The notes: generated by a model from the sequence alone, not told the origin. A DNA stretch of 64,000 nucleotides from Paenibacillus sp. JDR-2 (GCF_000023585.1 NC_012914.1:6477501-6541500); one strand, 5' to 3'; shown: positions 7,968 to 16,454, counted from the stretch's first letter. Program-made: numbers and translations.

Positions 7968-8708
7968 TTATTCCGGATATTCTACCTTCATCAGCATCAG
8001 ACCGTGAGGCATCGCCGTTGGACCGGCAAGAGACCGCTTGCGGCCTTCCAATATGCGCGCCATATCTTCCGGCTTGAGCTTGCCGTGGCCGACATGAAGC
8101 AGCGTGCCCATCACGATTCTGATCATGTTATAGAGAAACCCGTTGCCTGTCATATACATATGGAGCATTTGCCCTTCACGCTCAAGATAAGCCTCGTAGA
8201 TAGTCCGAACATGATGCGGCTTAGTCGAGTGTATGGACGTAAATGAAGTGAAGTCATGTTCCCCCACAAGGAAGCTAAGTCCCTTCTGCATGGCCTCAAC
8301 ATTAAGCGGTGTAGGATGATGGAACGCATAGCGGCGATAGAACACATCCGGAAACTTCCCCATATCAATCGTGTAGCGATACGTCTTCCGCTTCGCAGAG
8401 CGCCGGGAGTGAAAAGCTTCCGGCACTTCATGCGCTTCGAGAATAACAATATCCTTCGGCAGGCGCGTATTCAGGGCAATAGCCCAACGCTCCGCCGGAA
8501 TCGTGGATTCCGTCAGAAAGTTGAACACTTGTCCATTTGCATGCACGCCGGCGTCCGTTCTGCCCGATCCGAGAATAATAATATCCTCGCCGGTCAGCTT
8601 CTTGATTGCCAGTTCGATTTCCTGCTGGATGGTCCGTCCGTACGGCTGAGACTGAAACCCGTTAAAGTCCGTCCCGTCGTAGCTTACCGTCGCTGCTATA
8701 TTCCTCAT
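7968..8708 (-). CDS. truA: tRNA pseudouridine(38-40) synthase TruA
   Basis: 246 residues, normal for TruA, which isomerises uridines 38-40 in the anticodon arm of tRNAs. The catalytic motif GSGRTDAGVHANGQ contains the nucleophilic Asp (about residue 52). Further TruA features are NYDGTDF-like VSYDGTDFNGFQ at the N-terminus and the RIVMGTLLHVGHGK stretch near the C-terminus. The ribosome binding site is weak (GGGGAAG about 13 bases upstream, with AAGG directly before the ATG). It stands between a palindromic element and the rplM promoter. Confidence 0.95.
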   Translation of the reverse strand: MRNIAATVSYDGTDFNGFQSQPYGRTIQQEIELAIKKLTGEDIIILGSGRTDAGVHANGQVFNFLTESTIPAERWAIALNTRLPKDIVILEAHEVPEAFHSRRSAKRKTYRYTIDMGKFPDVFYRRYAFHHPTPLNVEAMQKGLSFLVGEHDFTSFTSIHSTKPHHVRTIYEAYLEREGQMLHMYMTGNGFLYNMIRIVMGTLLHVGHGKLKPEDMARILEGRKRSLAGPTAMPHGLMLMKVEYPE

Positions 8709-8769
8709 CCTTCATCACTTCCCCATCTGTTAACAACATACGTAATTAACATTCAATCCCCTTAATTCA

Positions 8770-9074
8770 AAAGGGTGGACCCTTTTCGGCCACTCTTTTT
8801 TCTTGCCTTTGCGTTGTAGAAATTGTTCCGGCATGTTGCGGAATGAAAGGTTTTGTCCTGAGAAGCGAGTGAATGCTTCCGAAGCAGCTTTCTTGCAGAA
8901 AGCTTTTAAGCGTTCGCCTTTGTTCACAGATTTCAACCGCTTAAGCGTGTGTGATGAAGAAATCTGTGAACAACAGCGATCGAAGGATAAACCTTTCATG
9001 CAGCATAATGCCAAACGGAACAATCACTACCCCGCCAGGCAATAAAAAAAGGTGGCCTCAAGGGTCCACCCTTT
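8770..9074. mobile_element. 305-bp palindromic MITE-like element
   Basis: The outer 15 bases are perfect inverted repeats (AAAGGGTGGACCCTT at 8770-8784, complement at 9060-9074). Similarity between the arms continues inward through GGCCAC, a T6/T7 run, TTGCC, ATTGTTCCG and TGAAAGGTTT. It ends with a second perfect 15-bp pair around the centre (8920-8934 with 8959-8973, TTGTTCACAGATTTC). The left arm has about 50 extra bases that themselves fold (8864-8919). No credible gene is inside. Each end forms a short hairpin followed by T on the outward-to-inward strand, so both ends look like terminators. It occupies the spot between rplQ and truA where B. subtilis has ecfA1, ecfA2 and ecfT. Confidence 0.7.
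9044..9071 (-). terminator. terminator downstream of rplQ, within the palindromic element
   Basis: On the minus strand GGTGG pairs with CCACC (with two further C-G pairs inside) and is followed by seven T. It is the first terminator met by transcripts leaving the alpha operon. Confidence 0.75.
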
Positions 9075-9128
9075 CTCACCGCGAAACGTAGCTCAACCGC
9101 TTAAAGCGGCGAGCTGATTACGCTTGTG

Positions 9129-9494
9129 CTACGCACGGTCAACCAGTTCCAGGTACACCATAGGCGCAGCGTCGCCACGGCGAGGTCCCAGTTTCAAAAT
9201 CCGTGTGTATCCGCCCGCACGTTCCGAGTAACGGGTGGCCAGCTCGGAGAACAGCTTTTGGATTGCATCTTGCTCTCCATTAACAGTTTCACGACGAACG
9301 TATGCAGCTACTTGACGACGAGCGTGCAAGTCACCTTTTTTCGCTTTCGTGATCAGCTTTTCAGCGATAGAACGAACCTCTTTCGCTTTAGCTTCTGTTG
9401 TTTGAATGCGCTCATACAGGAACAGGTCAGTAACGAGGTCACGGAACAATGCTTTCCGCGCGCTAGCGTCACGGCCCAATTTTTGATATGCCAT
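9129..9494 (-). CDS. rplQ: 50S ribosomal protein L17
   Basis: 121 residues, the bacterial L17 length. Characteristic parts are the N-terminal KLGRDASARKALFRDLVTDL and the C-terminal YTRILKLGPRRGDAAPMVYLEL. GGGAGGGG lies before the ATG. It is the last gene of the S10-spc-alpha cluster, 48 bases after rpoA. Confidence 0.97.
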   Translation of the reverse strand: MAYQKLGRDASARKALFRDLVTDLFLYERIQTTEAKAKEVRSIAEKLITKAKKGDLHARRQVAAYVRRETVNGEQDAIQKLFSELATRYSERAGGYTRILKLGPRRGDAAPMVYLELVDRA

Positions 9495-9542
9495 TTTGTT
9501 TTCCCCTCCCTTGCCTATAGTCTGTTCTAGATGTTCAAGCTA

Positions 9543-10487
9543 CTACTCTTCCATGCGCAGGCCAAGACCCAGCTCTTCCAGCTTCTCTTGAACTTCCTCG
9601 AGGGATTTACGGCCCAGGTTACGAACCTTCATCATATCCTCTTCGGATTTCGTGATCAGCTCTTGAACAGTGTTAATGCCTGCACGTTTCAAGCAGTTGT
9701 AGGAACGAACAGACAGATCCAGTTCTTCGATTGTCATCTCCAGAACTTTCTCTTTCTTGTCCTCTTCCTTCTCGACCATGATTTCCGCGTCTTTGGCTTC
9801 ATCGGTCAATCCGACGAACAGGTCCAAATGCTCTGTCAAAATTTTAGCGCCAAGGCTTACAGCCTCTTCCGGTCTAATACTGCCGTCAGTCCATACTTCA
9901 AGCGTAAGCTTGTCGTAGTTGGTTACTTGACCAACGCGGGTATTTTCAACGCTGTAATTGACACGGGTAATTGGCGTGTAAATCGAATCAACGGGAATAA
10001 CCCCAATCGGTTGATCGTCCCGTTTGTTACGGTCCGCCTGGACGTAACCACGTCCGCGATTGGCAAAAATTCGCAAATGGAGCCGCGCGCCGGAGGCCAA
10101 GGTTGCGATGTGAAGATCAGGGTTCAAAATCTCGACATCGCTGTCAGCTCGAATATCCCCTGCCGTAACGATTCCTTCGCCTTCAGCGTCGATTTCCAAC
10201 ACCTTTTCTTCATCGGAGTGGATTTTCAACGAGAGTCCTTTCAAGTTCAAAATGATCTCAGTTACGTCCTCGATCACTCCAGGAACCGTAGAGAACTCGT
10301 GAAGCACTCCGTCGATCTGAACAGATGTTACTGCCGCACCTGGCAGCGATGACAACAAAATTCGGCGAAGCGAATTTCCAAGCGTCGTGCCATATCCACG
10401 CTCGAGCGGTTCTACTACGAAACGCCCGTATGTTCCATCCTCATTCAAATCTACGGTCTCGATTTTCGGCTTTTCGATCTCAATCAC
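9543..10487 (-). CDS. rpoA: DNA-directed RNA polymerase alpha subunit
   Basis: 314 residues. The N-terminal domain (about 1-228), which dimerises and assembles beta/beta', has GYGTTLGNSLRRILLSSLPG. The C-terminal domain (about 245-314), which contacts UP elements and activators, has the two HhH segments including LSVRSYNCLKRAGI and VRNLGRKSLEEV. The start is GTG at 10487, 8-9 bases after GGAGGG. It lies between rpsK and rplQ in the alpha operon. Confidence 0.97.
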   Translation of the reverse strand: MIEIEKPKIETVDLNEDGTYGRFVVEPLERGYGTTLGNSLRRILLSSLPGAAVTSVQIDGVLHEFSTVPGVIEDVTEIILNLKGLSLKIHSDEEKVLEIDAEGEGIVTAGDIRADSDVEILNPDLHIATLASGARLHLRIFANRGRGYVQADRNKRDDQPIGVIPVDSIYTPITRVNYSVENTRVGQVTNYDKLTLEVWTDGSIRPEEAVSLGAKILTEHLDLFVGLTDEAKDAEIMVEKEEDKKEKVLEMTIEELDLSVRSYNCLKRAGINTVQELITKSEEDMMKVRNLGRKSLEEVQEKLEELGLGLRMEE

Positions 10488-10613
10488 TAATAGTACCCTC
10501 CTTCAAACGTCGCTCCGTTACCATTCGTATTGTTTAGTCAAATCTCGTAGTATGCCAAACCTTCACAACCATTATTCACAAGTTGTTGTTATTTGATACC
10601 ACAGCGGATCCAA

Positions 10614-11009
10614 CTATACGCGACGACGTTTCGGCGGACGGCATCCGTTGTGAGGAACTGGCGTTACGTCTTTAATCAGGTTAACTTCCAGACCAGCTGC
10701 TTGAAGCGAACGAATCGCTGCTTCGCGGCCTGCGCCAGGACCTTTAACCATAACCTCAACAGCTTTCATGCCATGCTCCATCGCTGCTTTAGCTGCTGCT
10801 TCAGCTGCCATTTGCGCTGCGAAAGGCGTGGATTTACGCGAACCCTTGAAGCCCAGGTTACCGGAGCTTGCCCAAGAGATTGCATTGCCATGAGGGTCAG
10901 TGATCGTTACGATCGTGTTATTGAATGTCGAACGGATGTGTGCTACGCCCGACTCAATATTTTTCCGGTCACGACGTTTTGTACGAACGACTTTTTTAGG
11001 TTTAGCCAT
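10614..11009 (-). CDS. rpsK: 30S ribosomal protein S11
   Basis: 131 residues. The N-terminus is basic (RTKRRDRKNIESG), followed by AHIRSTFNNTIVTITD and the C-terminal PVPHNGCRPPKRRRV, which marks S11. It is 19 bases downstream of rpsM; about 125 bases of spacer precede rpoA. Confidence 0.97.
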   Translation of the reverse strand: MAKPKKVVRTKRRDRKNIESGVAHIRSTFNNTIVTITDPHGNAISWASSGNLGFKGSRKSTPFAAQMAAEAAAKAAMEHGMKAVEVMVKGPGAGREAAIRSLQAAGLEVNLIKDVTPVPHNGCRPPKRRRV

Positions 11010-11028
11010 TGCCTATTTCACCCCTTTA

Positions 11029-11397
11029 TTATTTCTTCTTGTTAGCTACAGTCCGACGAGGACCTTTACGCGTACGCGCATTTGTTTTCGTACGTTGACC
11101 GCGAACAGGCAAGCCACGACGATGACGAACGCCACGGTAGCAGCCGATCTCAATCAGACGTTTAATGTTAAGCGAAATCTCACGACGAAGGTCGCCTTCC
11201 ACTTTAACGGATTTGTCAATTGCTTCGCGCAATTTAGCAAGTTCGTCTTCTGTCAGATCGCGAACGCGAGTATCAGGGTTCACGCCAGTAGAAGCCAGAA
11301 TCTTTTGCGAAGTTGTTTTGCCAATACCGAAAATGTACGTCAGGGCGATTTCAACGCGTTTATCACGCGGAATATCTACACCAGCAATACGTGCCAT
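11029..11397 (-). CDS. rpsM: 30S ribosomal protein S13
   Basis: 122 residues. It shows the start ARIAGVDIPRDKRVEIALTYIFGIG, the CYRGVRHRRGLPVRGQRTKTN core that contacts the head of 16S rRNA and intersubunit bridges, and a lysine-rich tail ending VANKKK. AAGGAGG precedes the ATG. It is in the order rpmJ-rpsM-rpsK-rpoA. Confidence 0.97.
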   Translation of the reverse strand: MARIAGVDIPRDKRVEIALTYIFGIGKTTSQKILASTGVNPDTRVRDLTEDELAKLREAIDKSVKVEGDLRREISLNIKRLIEIGCYRGVRHRRGLPVRGQRTKTNARTRKGPRRTVANKKK

Positions 11398-11415
11398 AAG
11401 CCATTGTCCCTCCTT

Positions 11416-11529
11416 TTATCCTTGTTTTTGTTTGTGTTTCGGATTTTCACAAATTACCATAACGTTGCCTTTGCGACGAATGACTTTGCATTTTTCGCAA
11501 ATCGGCTTTACCGAAGGTCTAACCTTCAT
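11416..11529 (-). CDS. rpmJ: 50S ribosomal protein L36 (zinc-binding form)
   Basis: 37 codons starting at ATG 11529 (MKVRPSVKPIC) and ending KHKQKQG. The CxxC pair, third Cys and His form the zinc ribbon of the C+ type of L36. It lies between infA and rpsM as in other Bacillales. Confidence 0.95.
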   Translation of the reverse strand: MKVRPSVKPICEKCKVIRRKGNVMVICENPKHKQKQG

Positions 11530-11573
11530 TGTGAATTACCTCCCGAATCCTTCGAGAGCAAACCGCAAGCGGC

Positions 11574-11789
11574 CTACTTCCGATAGGTGATGCGCCCTCT
11601 TGATAAATCATAAGGCGATAACTGTATAACCACTTTGTCCCCAGTCAGAATACGGATGAAGTGCATTCTGAGTTTACCGGAAACATGTGCGAGAATTTGA
11701 TGACCGTTCTCCAGCTCCACCTTGAACATGGCATTCGGCAGCGGTTCGATTACCGTACCTTCGACCTCAATGACGTCTTCCTTAGCCAC
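11574..11789 (-). CDS. infA: translation initiation factor IF-1
   Basis: 71-residue S1/OB-fold protein (AKEDVIEVEGTVIEPLPNAM at the start, SPYDLSRGRITYRK at the end) that occupies the ribosomal A site during initiation. The GTG at 11789 gives the family's usual N-terminus and stands 7 bases after AAAGGAG. An ATG six bases further upstream overlaps the stop codon of the KOW protein but is too close to the ribosome binding site. Confidence 0.93.
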   Translation of the reverse strand: MAKEDVIEVEGTVIEPLPNAMFKVELENGHQILAHVSGKLRMHFIRILTGDKVVIQLSPYDLSRGRITYRK

Positions 11790-11791
11790 CG

Positions 11792-12073
11792 TCATTCTCC
11801 TTTCGCATGTGCGTACTTCTGAATCACATAACGTAACTTGGCATTGGTCACCCTGCCCGTTTCAAGCAAGCTGCTTGTAACTTCGCTGCTTATAGCGGGT
11901 TGTAACTCGAGATGCAGAACGTTCTTTTTCTTCGGTTGATCAAACCTGCGCTTATCGCCATCGACGATCAGTACGAAGCGTTCGTCAACAATTTCAATAA
12001 TAACAGCATAGCTGTTCTCATCTTTGCCCCGAAGCACCTTAACGATTTGACCGATTTGCGGTTGCTTATCCAT
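11792..12073 (-). CDS. KOW-domain RNA-binding protein (L14e-like, YbzG type)
   Basis: 93 residues. A KOW motif in the first 50 residues (GQIVKVLRGKDENSYAVIIEI, with ERFVLIVDGDKRRF) resembles the eukaryotic/archaeal ribosomal L14e/L6e fold. The rest is polar and probably helical. Firmicutes commonly carry this small gene between map and infA; its function is not established. It starts 6 bases after the map stop and its stop overlaps the upstream ATG of infA, so it is translationally linked to both. Confidence 0.85.
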   Translation of the reverse strand: MDKQPQIGQIVKVLRGKDENSYAVIIEIVDERFVLIVDGDKRRFDQPKKKNVLHLELQPAISSEVTSSLLETGRVTNAKLRYVIQKYAHAKGE

Positions 12074-12079
12074 AACAGA

Positions 12080-12838
12080 TTACACCGACTGCGGTAGTTT
12101 CGTCAAAATTTCGAATCCGTCCTCCGTTACGGCAACCGTGTGCTCGAAGTGAGCGCACCAAGAGCCGTCTTCCGTTACGACCGTCCAATTGTCTTCAAGC
12201 GTGCGAACATAACGTTCGCCGATGTTGACCATAGGTTCGATGCAAAGCACCATTCCTGGCTTAAGACGCGGCCCGCGATCCGGAATGCCGTAATTCGGAA
12301 TTTGCGGTTCCTCATGGAGGTCCTTGCCAATACCGTGTCCGACAAATTCCCGTACAATCGAAAAGCCCGCCGCTTCGGCAACCTGTTGAACCGCATGCGA
12401 TATTGTAAATAAACGAACATCTGGGCGGATCAGATTAATCCCTGCGTACAGCGATTCCTCTGTCACCTCAAGCAACCGCTTGACTTCATCCGATACGTTA
12501 CCGACCGGATAGGTCCAGGCAGAGTCGCCATGATAGCCTTTGTATTGCGCTCCAATGTCGATGCTTATAATATCGCCTTCGTTCAACTTACGAGGTCCGG
12601 GAAAACCGTGTACCAGCTCGTCATTTACAGAAGCGCAAATGCTGGCAGGAAAACCATTGTAACCTTTGAAGGATGGCTCAGCGCCTTGGCTGCGGATGTA
12701 CGCTTCGGCCAGCTGATCGAGCTCCTGGGTCGTAACCCCGGGCTTTACCGCTTCAGCCATAATCCGATGTGTCTCCGCTACAATGCGGCCGGCTTCCCTC
12801 ATATATCGCAGCTCCGAATCGGATTTGCAAATGATCAT
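12080..12838 (-). CDS. map: methionine aminopeptidase, type I
   Basis: 252-residue metalloprotease that removes the initiator Met. The pita-bread fold ligands are visible: Asp in SIDIGAQYKGYHGD (two Asp), His in the EFVGHGIGKDLHEEPQIPNYG segment, Glu in CIEPM and Glu in HFEHTVAVTEDG. It lacks the N-terminal zinc finger of eukaryotic enzymes. The ATG at 12838 overlaps the last base of the adk stop codon, so coupling with adk is likely. Confidence 0.95.
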   Translation of the reverse strand: MIICKSDSELRYMREAGRIVAETHRIMAEAVKPGVTTQELDQLAEAYIRSQGAEPSFKGYNGFPASICASVNDELVHGFPGPRKLNEGDIISIDIGAQYKGYHGDSAWTYPVGNVSDEVKRLLEVTEESLYAGINLIRPDVRLFTISHAVQQVAEAAGFSIVREFVGHGIGKDLHEEPQIPNYGIPDRGPRLKPGMVLCIEPMVNIGERYVRTLEDNWTVVTEDGSWCAHFEHTVAVTEDGFEILTKLPQSV

Positions 12839-13488
12839 TACAATGAACCTCGCAAGCAGGAAACAATCTCGGCCGTAACCGTATCGATTTCCTTCTCGCC
12901 GTCGACTTCGCGAAGTAGACCTTTACCGTTGTAGTAGTCAAGAAGCGGCGCGGTTTTCGAGATATACTCGTCAAGACGCGTTCCGACTTTCTCTTCCGTG
13001 TCATCCGACCGTTGGTACAATTCGCCGCCGCACTTGTCGCAGACGCCTTCTTGTTTCGGTGGGTTGAACATTACATGGTATGTCGAGCCGCAGGCTTTAC
13101 AAATGCGTCTACCAGTCAGACGGGCGAGCAGCAAGCCGCGGTCAACTTTCAAATTAACAACATGGTCAATGCTACGGTTCAATTCAGTAAGCATAACATC
13201 AAGCGCTTCGGCTTGCTGCAGCGTACGTGGAAAACCGTCAAGCAAGAAACCTTTATTGCAATCGTCTTGAGCAAGACGTTCTTTGACAATACCGTTCGTA
13301 ATCTCATCGGAAACGAGTTTGCCTTGATCGACATACTCTTTCGCTTTAAGACCGAGCGGAGTCCCCTGTTTCATCGCAAGACGGAATGCATCGCCTGTCG
13401 AGATGTGCGGAATGCCGAACTCGCCAACGATACGTTCTGCCTGCGTACCTTTACCGGCCCCCGGAGGACCCATGAATAAAATGTTCAT
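12838..13488 (-). CDS. adk: adenylate kinase
   Basis: 216 residues, the long form. Features are the P-loop GPPGAGKGTQAE at the N-terminus, the DGFPRTLQQAE motif, and a LID domain with a four-Cys zinc site (CKAC ... CDKC, about residues 130-153), usual in Gram-positive adenylate kinases. It catalyses AMP + ATP to 2 ADP. It sits between secY and map as in Bacillus, after a strongly structured spacer. Confidence 0.96.
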   Translation of the reverse strand: MNILFMGPPGAGKGTQAERIVGEFGIPHISTGDAFRLAMKQGTPLGLKAKEYVDQGKLVSDEITNGIVKERLAQDDCNKGFLLDGFPRTLQQAEALDVMLTELNRSIDHVVNLKVDRGLLLARLTGRRICKACGSTYHVMFNPPKQEGVCDKCGGELYQRSDDTEEKVGTRLDEYISKTAPLLDYYNGKGLLREVDGEKEIDTVTAEIVSCLRGSL

Positions 13489-13509
13489 TCCGTCTTCCTC
13501 GCTTTAAGC

Positions 13510-13578
13510 ACAATAGGCTCGTGCGGGTTCCGTCCATCGCGTTTGCGACGTTACGGAATCCCGGTCGGAACCTATTGT
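13510..13578 (-). other. structured RNA hairpin between secY and adk
   Basis: Three stacked stems: ACAATAGG (13510-13517) with CCTATTGT (13571-13578); CGGGTTCCGT (13524-13533) with ACGGAA-T-CCCG (13553-13563); and TCGC with GCGA at the tip. The base overlaps the last base of the secY stop codon. There is no T tract, so it is not an ordinary terminator. A processing, stabilising or pausing element is possible. Confidence 0.65.
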
Positions 13579-14879
13579 TATTTATTGATAAACCCTTTGT
13601 AATGGCGTTTTATCAACTGGCTCTCGATTTGCTTCATCGTATCAAGTGCAACACCGATAACGATAAGAAGCGAGGTACCGCCAAGTCTTACCGAAGCAGG
13701 CAATCCGGCGATTTCGCCGAATACCACTGGCAACAAGGAGATAACGGCCAGGAAAATCGCACCCGTCAGCGTAATCCGCGACAATACGCGAGTCAAATAA
13801 GAGGATGTTGGTTTACCAGGACGAATGCCTGGGATGTAACCGCCATTCTTCTTCATCTGATCCGCCATTTGAACCGGATTGATCTGTACGAATGTATAGA
13901 AGAACGTGAACCCGATAATCAGCAGAACATACAGTACCATGCCAAGCGGCTGTGTGTACGTCAGGTTATGCATGATCCAATCTGCCCAAGTGGCACCAGA
14001 CCAGAACTGAGCGATTGTTGCCGGGAACATCAATAACGAAATTGCGAAAATGACCGGAATAACACCAGCGCCGTTCACTTTCATTGGTATGTGAGTCGAT
14101 TGACCGCCATACATCTTCCGACCAACTACGCGTTTAGCATATTGAACCGGAATCTTACGGATACCTTGTTGTACGAAGATTACCCCTACAATAATCAGTA
14201 CAATCGCCACTGCGATCAGCACAACTTTGCCAATGCTCCAGAACAGGTTGCCATCTTGCGATGCAAATTCTGTCGTGTAGATCGTACGAATATGTTGCGG
14301 AATGCTTGCTGCGATAGCGGCAAAGATCAGAACCGAGATACCGTTACCGATACCGCGCTCTGTAATTTGTTCGCCAAGCCACATCAGGAATGATACGCCC
14401 GCTGTCAGAACGAGAGCGATGAGCAAGTAATCGACAAAATTCGCATTAGGAACCATTTCGTAGTTGTATTGACGATTGAAGCCGATTGCTGTTGCAAAAC
14501 CTTGCAATAAACCAAGGATTACCGTGCCGTAACGTGTAATCTGCGCGAGCTTTTTCTTCCCGTTCTCGCCTTCCTTCGCCCATTCCGCGAATTTAGGGAT
14601 AACGTCCATCGATAACAGCTGTACGATGATCGAAGCCGTAATGTATGGAGCGATACCAATCGCAAAAATAGAGAAGTGGTACAACGCACCGCCGGAGAAC
14701 GTGTTAAGCAAACCGAACAGATTTACACCGGATTGGTCAACCTGTTTGAATACATCTTTGTCAACGCCTGGCGCCGGAATAAAAGCTCCGATGCGATAAA
14801 CAAGCAGTATGAAAAGGGTGAAGAGGATCCGCCTGCGCAAATCCGCCACTTTCCAAATGTTGGACACGGTGTTAAACAA
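13578..14879 (-). CDS. secY: protein translocase subunit SecY
   Basis: 433 residues with ten membrane segments. It forms the SecYEG channel. Diagnostic are the plug-region sequence LNTFSGGALYHFSIFALGI-like near residue 60, QYAKRVVGRKMYGGQSTHIPMKVNGAGVIP in the middle cytosolic loop and the C5 loop GIRPGKPTSSYL. It follows rplO with stop and start directly abutting. SecE is encoded elsewhere in this window (44013-44222). Confidence 0.96.
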   Translation of the reverse strand: MFNTVSNIWKVADLRRRILFTLFILLVYRIGAFIPAPGVDKDVFKQVDQSGVNLFGLLNTFSGGALYHFSIFAIGIAPYITASIIVQLLSMDVIPKFAEWAKEGENGKKKLAQITRYGTVILGLLQGFATAIGFNRQYNYEMVPNANFVDYLLIALVLTAGVSFLMWLGEQITERGIGNGISVLIFAAIAASIPQHIRTIYTTEFASQDGNLFWSIGKVVLIAVAIVLIIVGVIFVQQGIRKIPVQYAKRVVGRKMYGGQSTHIPMKVNGAGVIPVIFAISLLMFPATIAQFWSGATWADWIMHNLTYTQPLGMVLYVLLIIGFTFFYTFVQINPVQMADQMKKNGGYIPGIRPGKPTSSYLTRVLSRITLTGAIFLAVISLLPVVFGEIAGLPASVRLGGTSLLIVIGVALDTMKQIESQLIKRHYKGFINK

Positions 14880-15320
14880 TTAGATCACCTCGGTTTTACC
14901 GCCGGCAGCCTGGATTTTCTCTACCGCAGATTGAGAGAACTTGTTTGCTTTTACAGTCAATTGAACCTTAACTTCGCCATTACCCAAGATCTTAATGCCC
15001 GCCAAAGGATTTTTGATGATCCCTTGCTCAAGAAGAACTTCTGGAGTAACTTCGGAACCTGCTGCAAATTTGTTCAGCTCTTCAATGTTAACGATAGCGT
15101 ACTCAGTGCGGAAACGGTTGTTGAAGCCGCGTTTCGGCAAACGACGGTACAATGGGTTTTGGCCACCCTCGAAACCAGGGCGTACACCGCCGCCGGAACG
15201 AGCGTTTTGACCTTTATGACCCTTACCAGATGTTTTACCGTTACCGGAGCCAATACCGCGACCTTTGCGCTTTGCCACTTGCGTGGAGCCTGGTGCTGGT
15301 GCGAGTTCATGCAATTTCAT
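14880..15320 (-). CDS. rplO: 50S ribosomal protein L15
   Basis: 146 residues. The N-terminal half is Gly/Lys/Arg rich (GRGIGSGNGKTSGKGHKGQ) and extends through 23S rRNA; the C-terminal half is globular. GGAGGTG lies before the ATG. It is between rpmD and secY in the spc operon. Confidence 0.97.
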   Translation of the reverse strand: MKLHELAPAPGSTQVAKRKGRGIGSGNGKTSGKGHKGQNARSGGGVRPGFEGGQNPLYRRLPKRGFNNRFRTEYAIVNIEELNKFAAGSEVTPEVLLEQGIIKNPLAGIKILGNGEVKVQLTVKANKFSQSAVEKIQAAGGKTEVI

Positions 15321-15364
15321 CGTTCTTGCACCTCCTTATTTATTTCTTATAGCAAGCAAGTTGC

Positions 15365-15544
15365 TTACACTTCTTCTACTTTGATCAAGTGGCTTACAGC
15401 GTTAATCATGCCGCGAACAGCCGGGCTGTCGTTCAAAACAACGGATTGGTGAATTTTCTTCAAACCGAAAGATTCAACAGTCGCGCGTTGCTTTTCGTTA
15501 CGGCCGATCACACTGCGAACGAGGGTGATTTGCAATTTTGCCAT
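15365..15544 (-). CDS. rpmD: 50S ribosomal protein L30
   Basis: 59 residues from ATG 15544 (AKLQITLVRSVIGRNEKQRA) to the TAA at 15365, the compact bacterial L30. It starts 13 bases downstream of rpsE with a GGAGGGG site. Confidence 0.96.
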   Translation of the reverse strand: MAKLQITLVRSVIGRNEKQRATVESFGLKKIHQSVVLNDSPAVRGMINAVSHLIKVEEV

Positions 15545-15557
15545 CCTATTCCCCTCC

Positions 15558-16055
15558 TTAACCTAACAGCTCTTCGACAGTTTTTCCACGAAGCTTCGCA
15601 ACATCTTCCGCGCGCTTCAGGCGGGAAAGACCTTCAAGCGTTGCGTTAACCATGTTCATGGAGTTCGAAGAACCAAGCGATTTCGTCAGGATATCGCCTA
15701 CACCAGCCAGTTCGAGTACTGCACGAACAGGGCCGCCGGCGATAACACCTGTACCTTTGGATGCCGGTTTCAGGAGAACTTCACCTGCACCGAAATGTCC
15801 AACTACAAGATGTGGAATTGTTGTTCCAACGAGTGGAACGTGGATCAGGTTTTTCTTAGCGTCTTCGATACCTTTGCGAATCGCATCAGGTACTTCGCCC
15901 GCTTTACCGATCCCTGCGCCTACGTAGCCTTTGCCGTCGCCGACAACTACGAGCGCACTAAAGCTGAAACGACGTCCGCCTTTAACAACTTTAGCAACGC
16001 GGTTGATGTGGACAACTTTTTCAGTTAGTTCTAACGTATTTGGATCTACACGCAA
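15558..16055 (-). CDS. rpsE: 30S ribosomal protein S5
   Basis: 165 residues. The dsRNA-binding N-terminal domain has NRVAKVVKGGRRFSFSALVVVGD, and the C-terminal ribosomal S5 domain has KGTGVIAGGPVRAVLELAGV. It contributes to decoding accuracy. The sensitive-type loop residues (VVKGGRR) are unchanged at the site where spectinomycin resistance mutations arise. It follows rplR with a 30-base gap. Confidence 0.97.
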   Translation of the reverse strand: MRVDPNTLELTEKVVHINRVAKVVKGGRRFSFSALVVVGDGKGYVGAGIGKAGEVPDAIRKGIEDAKKNLIHVPLVGTTIPHLVVGHFGAGEVLLKPASKGTGVIAGGPVRAVLELAGVGDILTKSLGSSNSMNMVNATLEGLSRLKRAEDVAKLRGKTVEELLG

Positions 16056-16085
16056 GTCGATTAACCTCCTTATAAGTAAATTCGA

Positions 16086-16454
16086 CTAGAATTCCAGACC
16101 AGCTTCGCGTGCTGCTTCAGCAAGCGCCTGAATTCTGCCATGATACAAGTAACCACCACGGTCAAATACGATTTGGGAAACCCCTTTCGCTTGAGCGCGT
16201 TGTGCAATCAATTGTCCAACTTGACGAGCAGCTTCTACGCTACCGCCGTTGCCGATTGCTTCTACCAGTTCTTTATCCACTGTGGATGCGGATGCAAGCG
16301 TTACGCCTTGTACGTCATCGATCAGTTGAGCATAGATATGCTTCGCCGAACGGAATACCGAGAGACGTGGACGAGCTACCGTTCCGTTGATTTTTTTACG
16401 AACACGCAAGTGTCTTTTCAGACGAGCCTTGTTTTTATCGCCTTTCGTAATCAT
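16086..16454 (-). CDS. rplR: 50S ribosomal protein L18
   Basis: 122 residues, the 5S rRNA-binding L18. The basic N-terminus (ARLKRHLRVRKKINGT) is followed by RPRLSVFRSAKHIYAQLIDD and the C-terminal FDRGGYLYHGRIQALAEAAREAGLEF. Usual order rplF-rplR-rpsE. Confidence 0.97.
   Translation of the reverse strand: MITKGDKNKARLKRHLRVRKKINGTVARPRLSVFRSAKHIYAQLIDDVQGVTLASASTVDKELVEAIGNGGSVEAARQVGQLIAQRAQAKGVSQIVFDRGGYLYHGRIQALAEAAREAGLEF

Noticed and set aside
8730..9023. Open frame of 97 codons on the minus strand between rplQ and truA
   Set aside because: It lies almost wholly in the palindromic element, has no plausible ribosome binding site or family, and its frame follows from the inverted repeats.
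9091..9116. Hairpin directly after rplQ as terminator
   Set aside because: The stem is good but no T tract follows; the terminator in the palindromic element is better.
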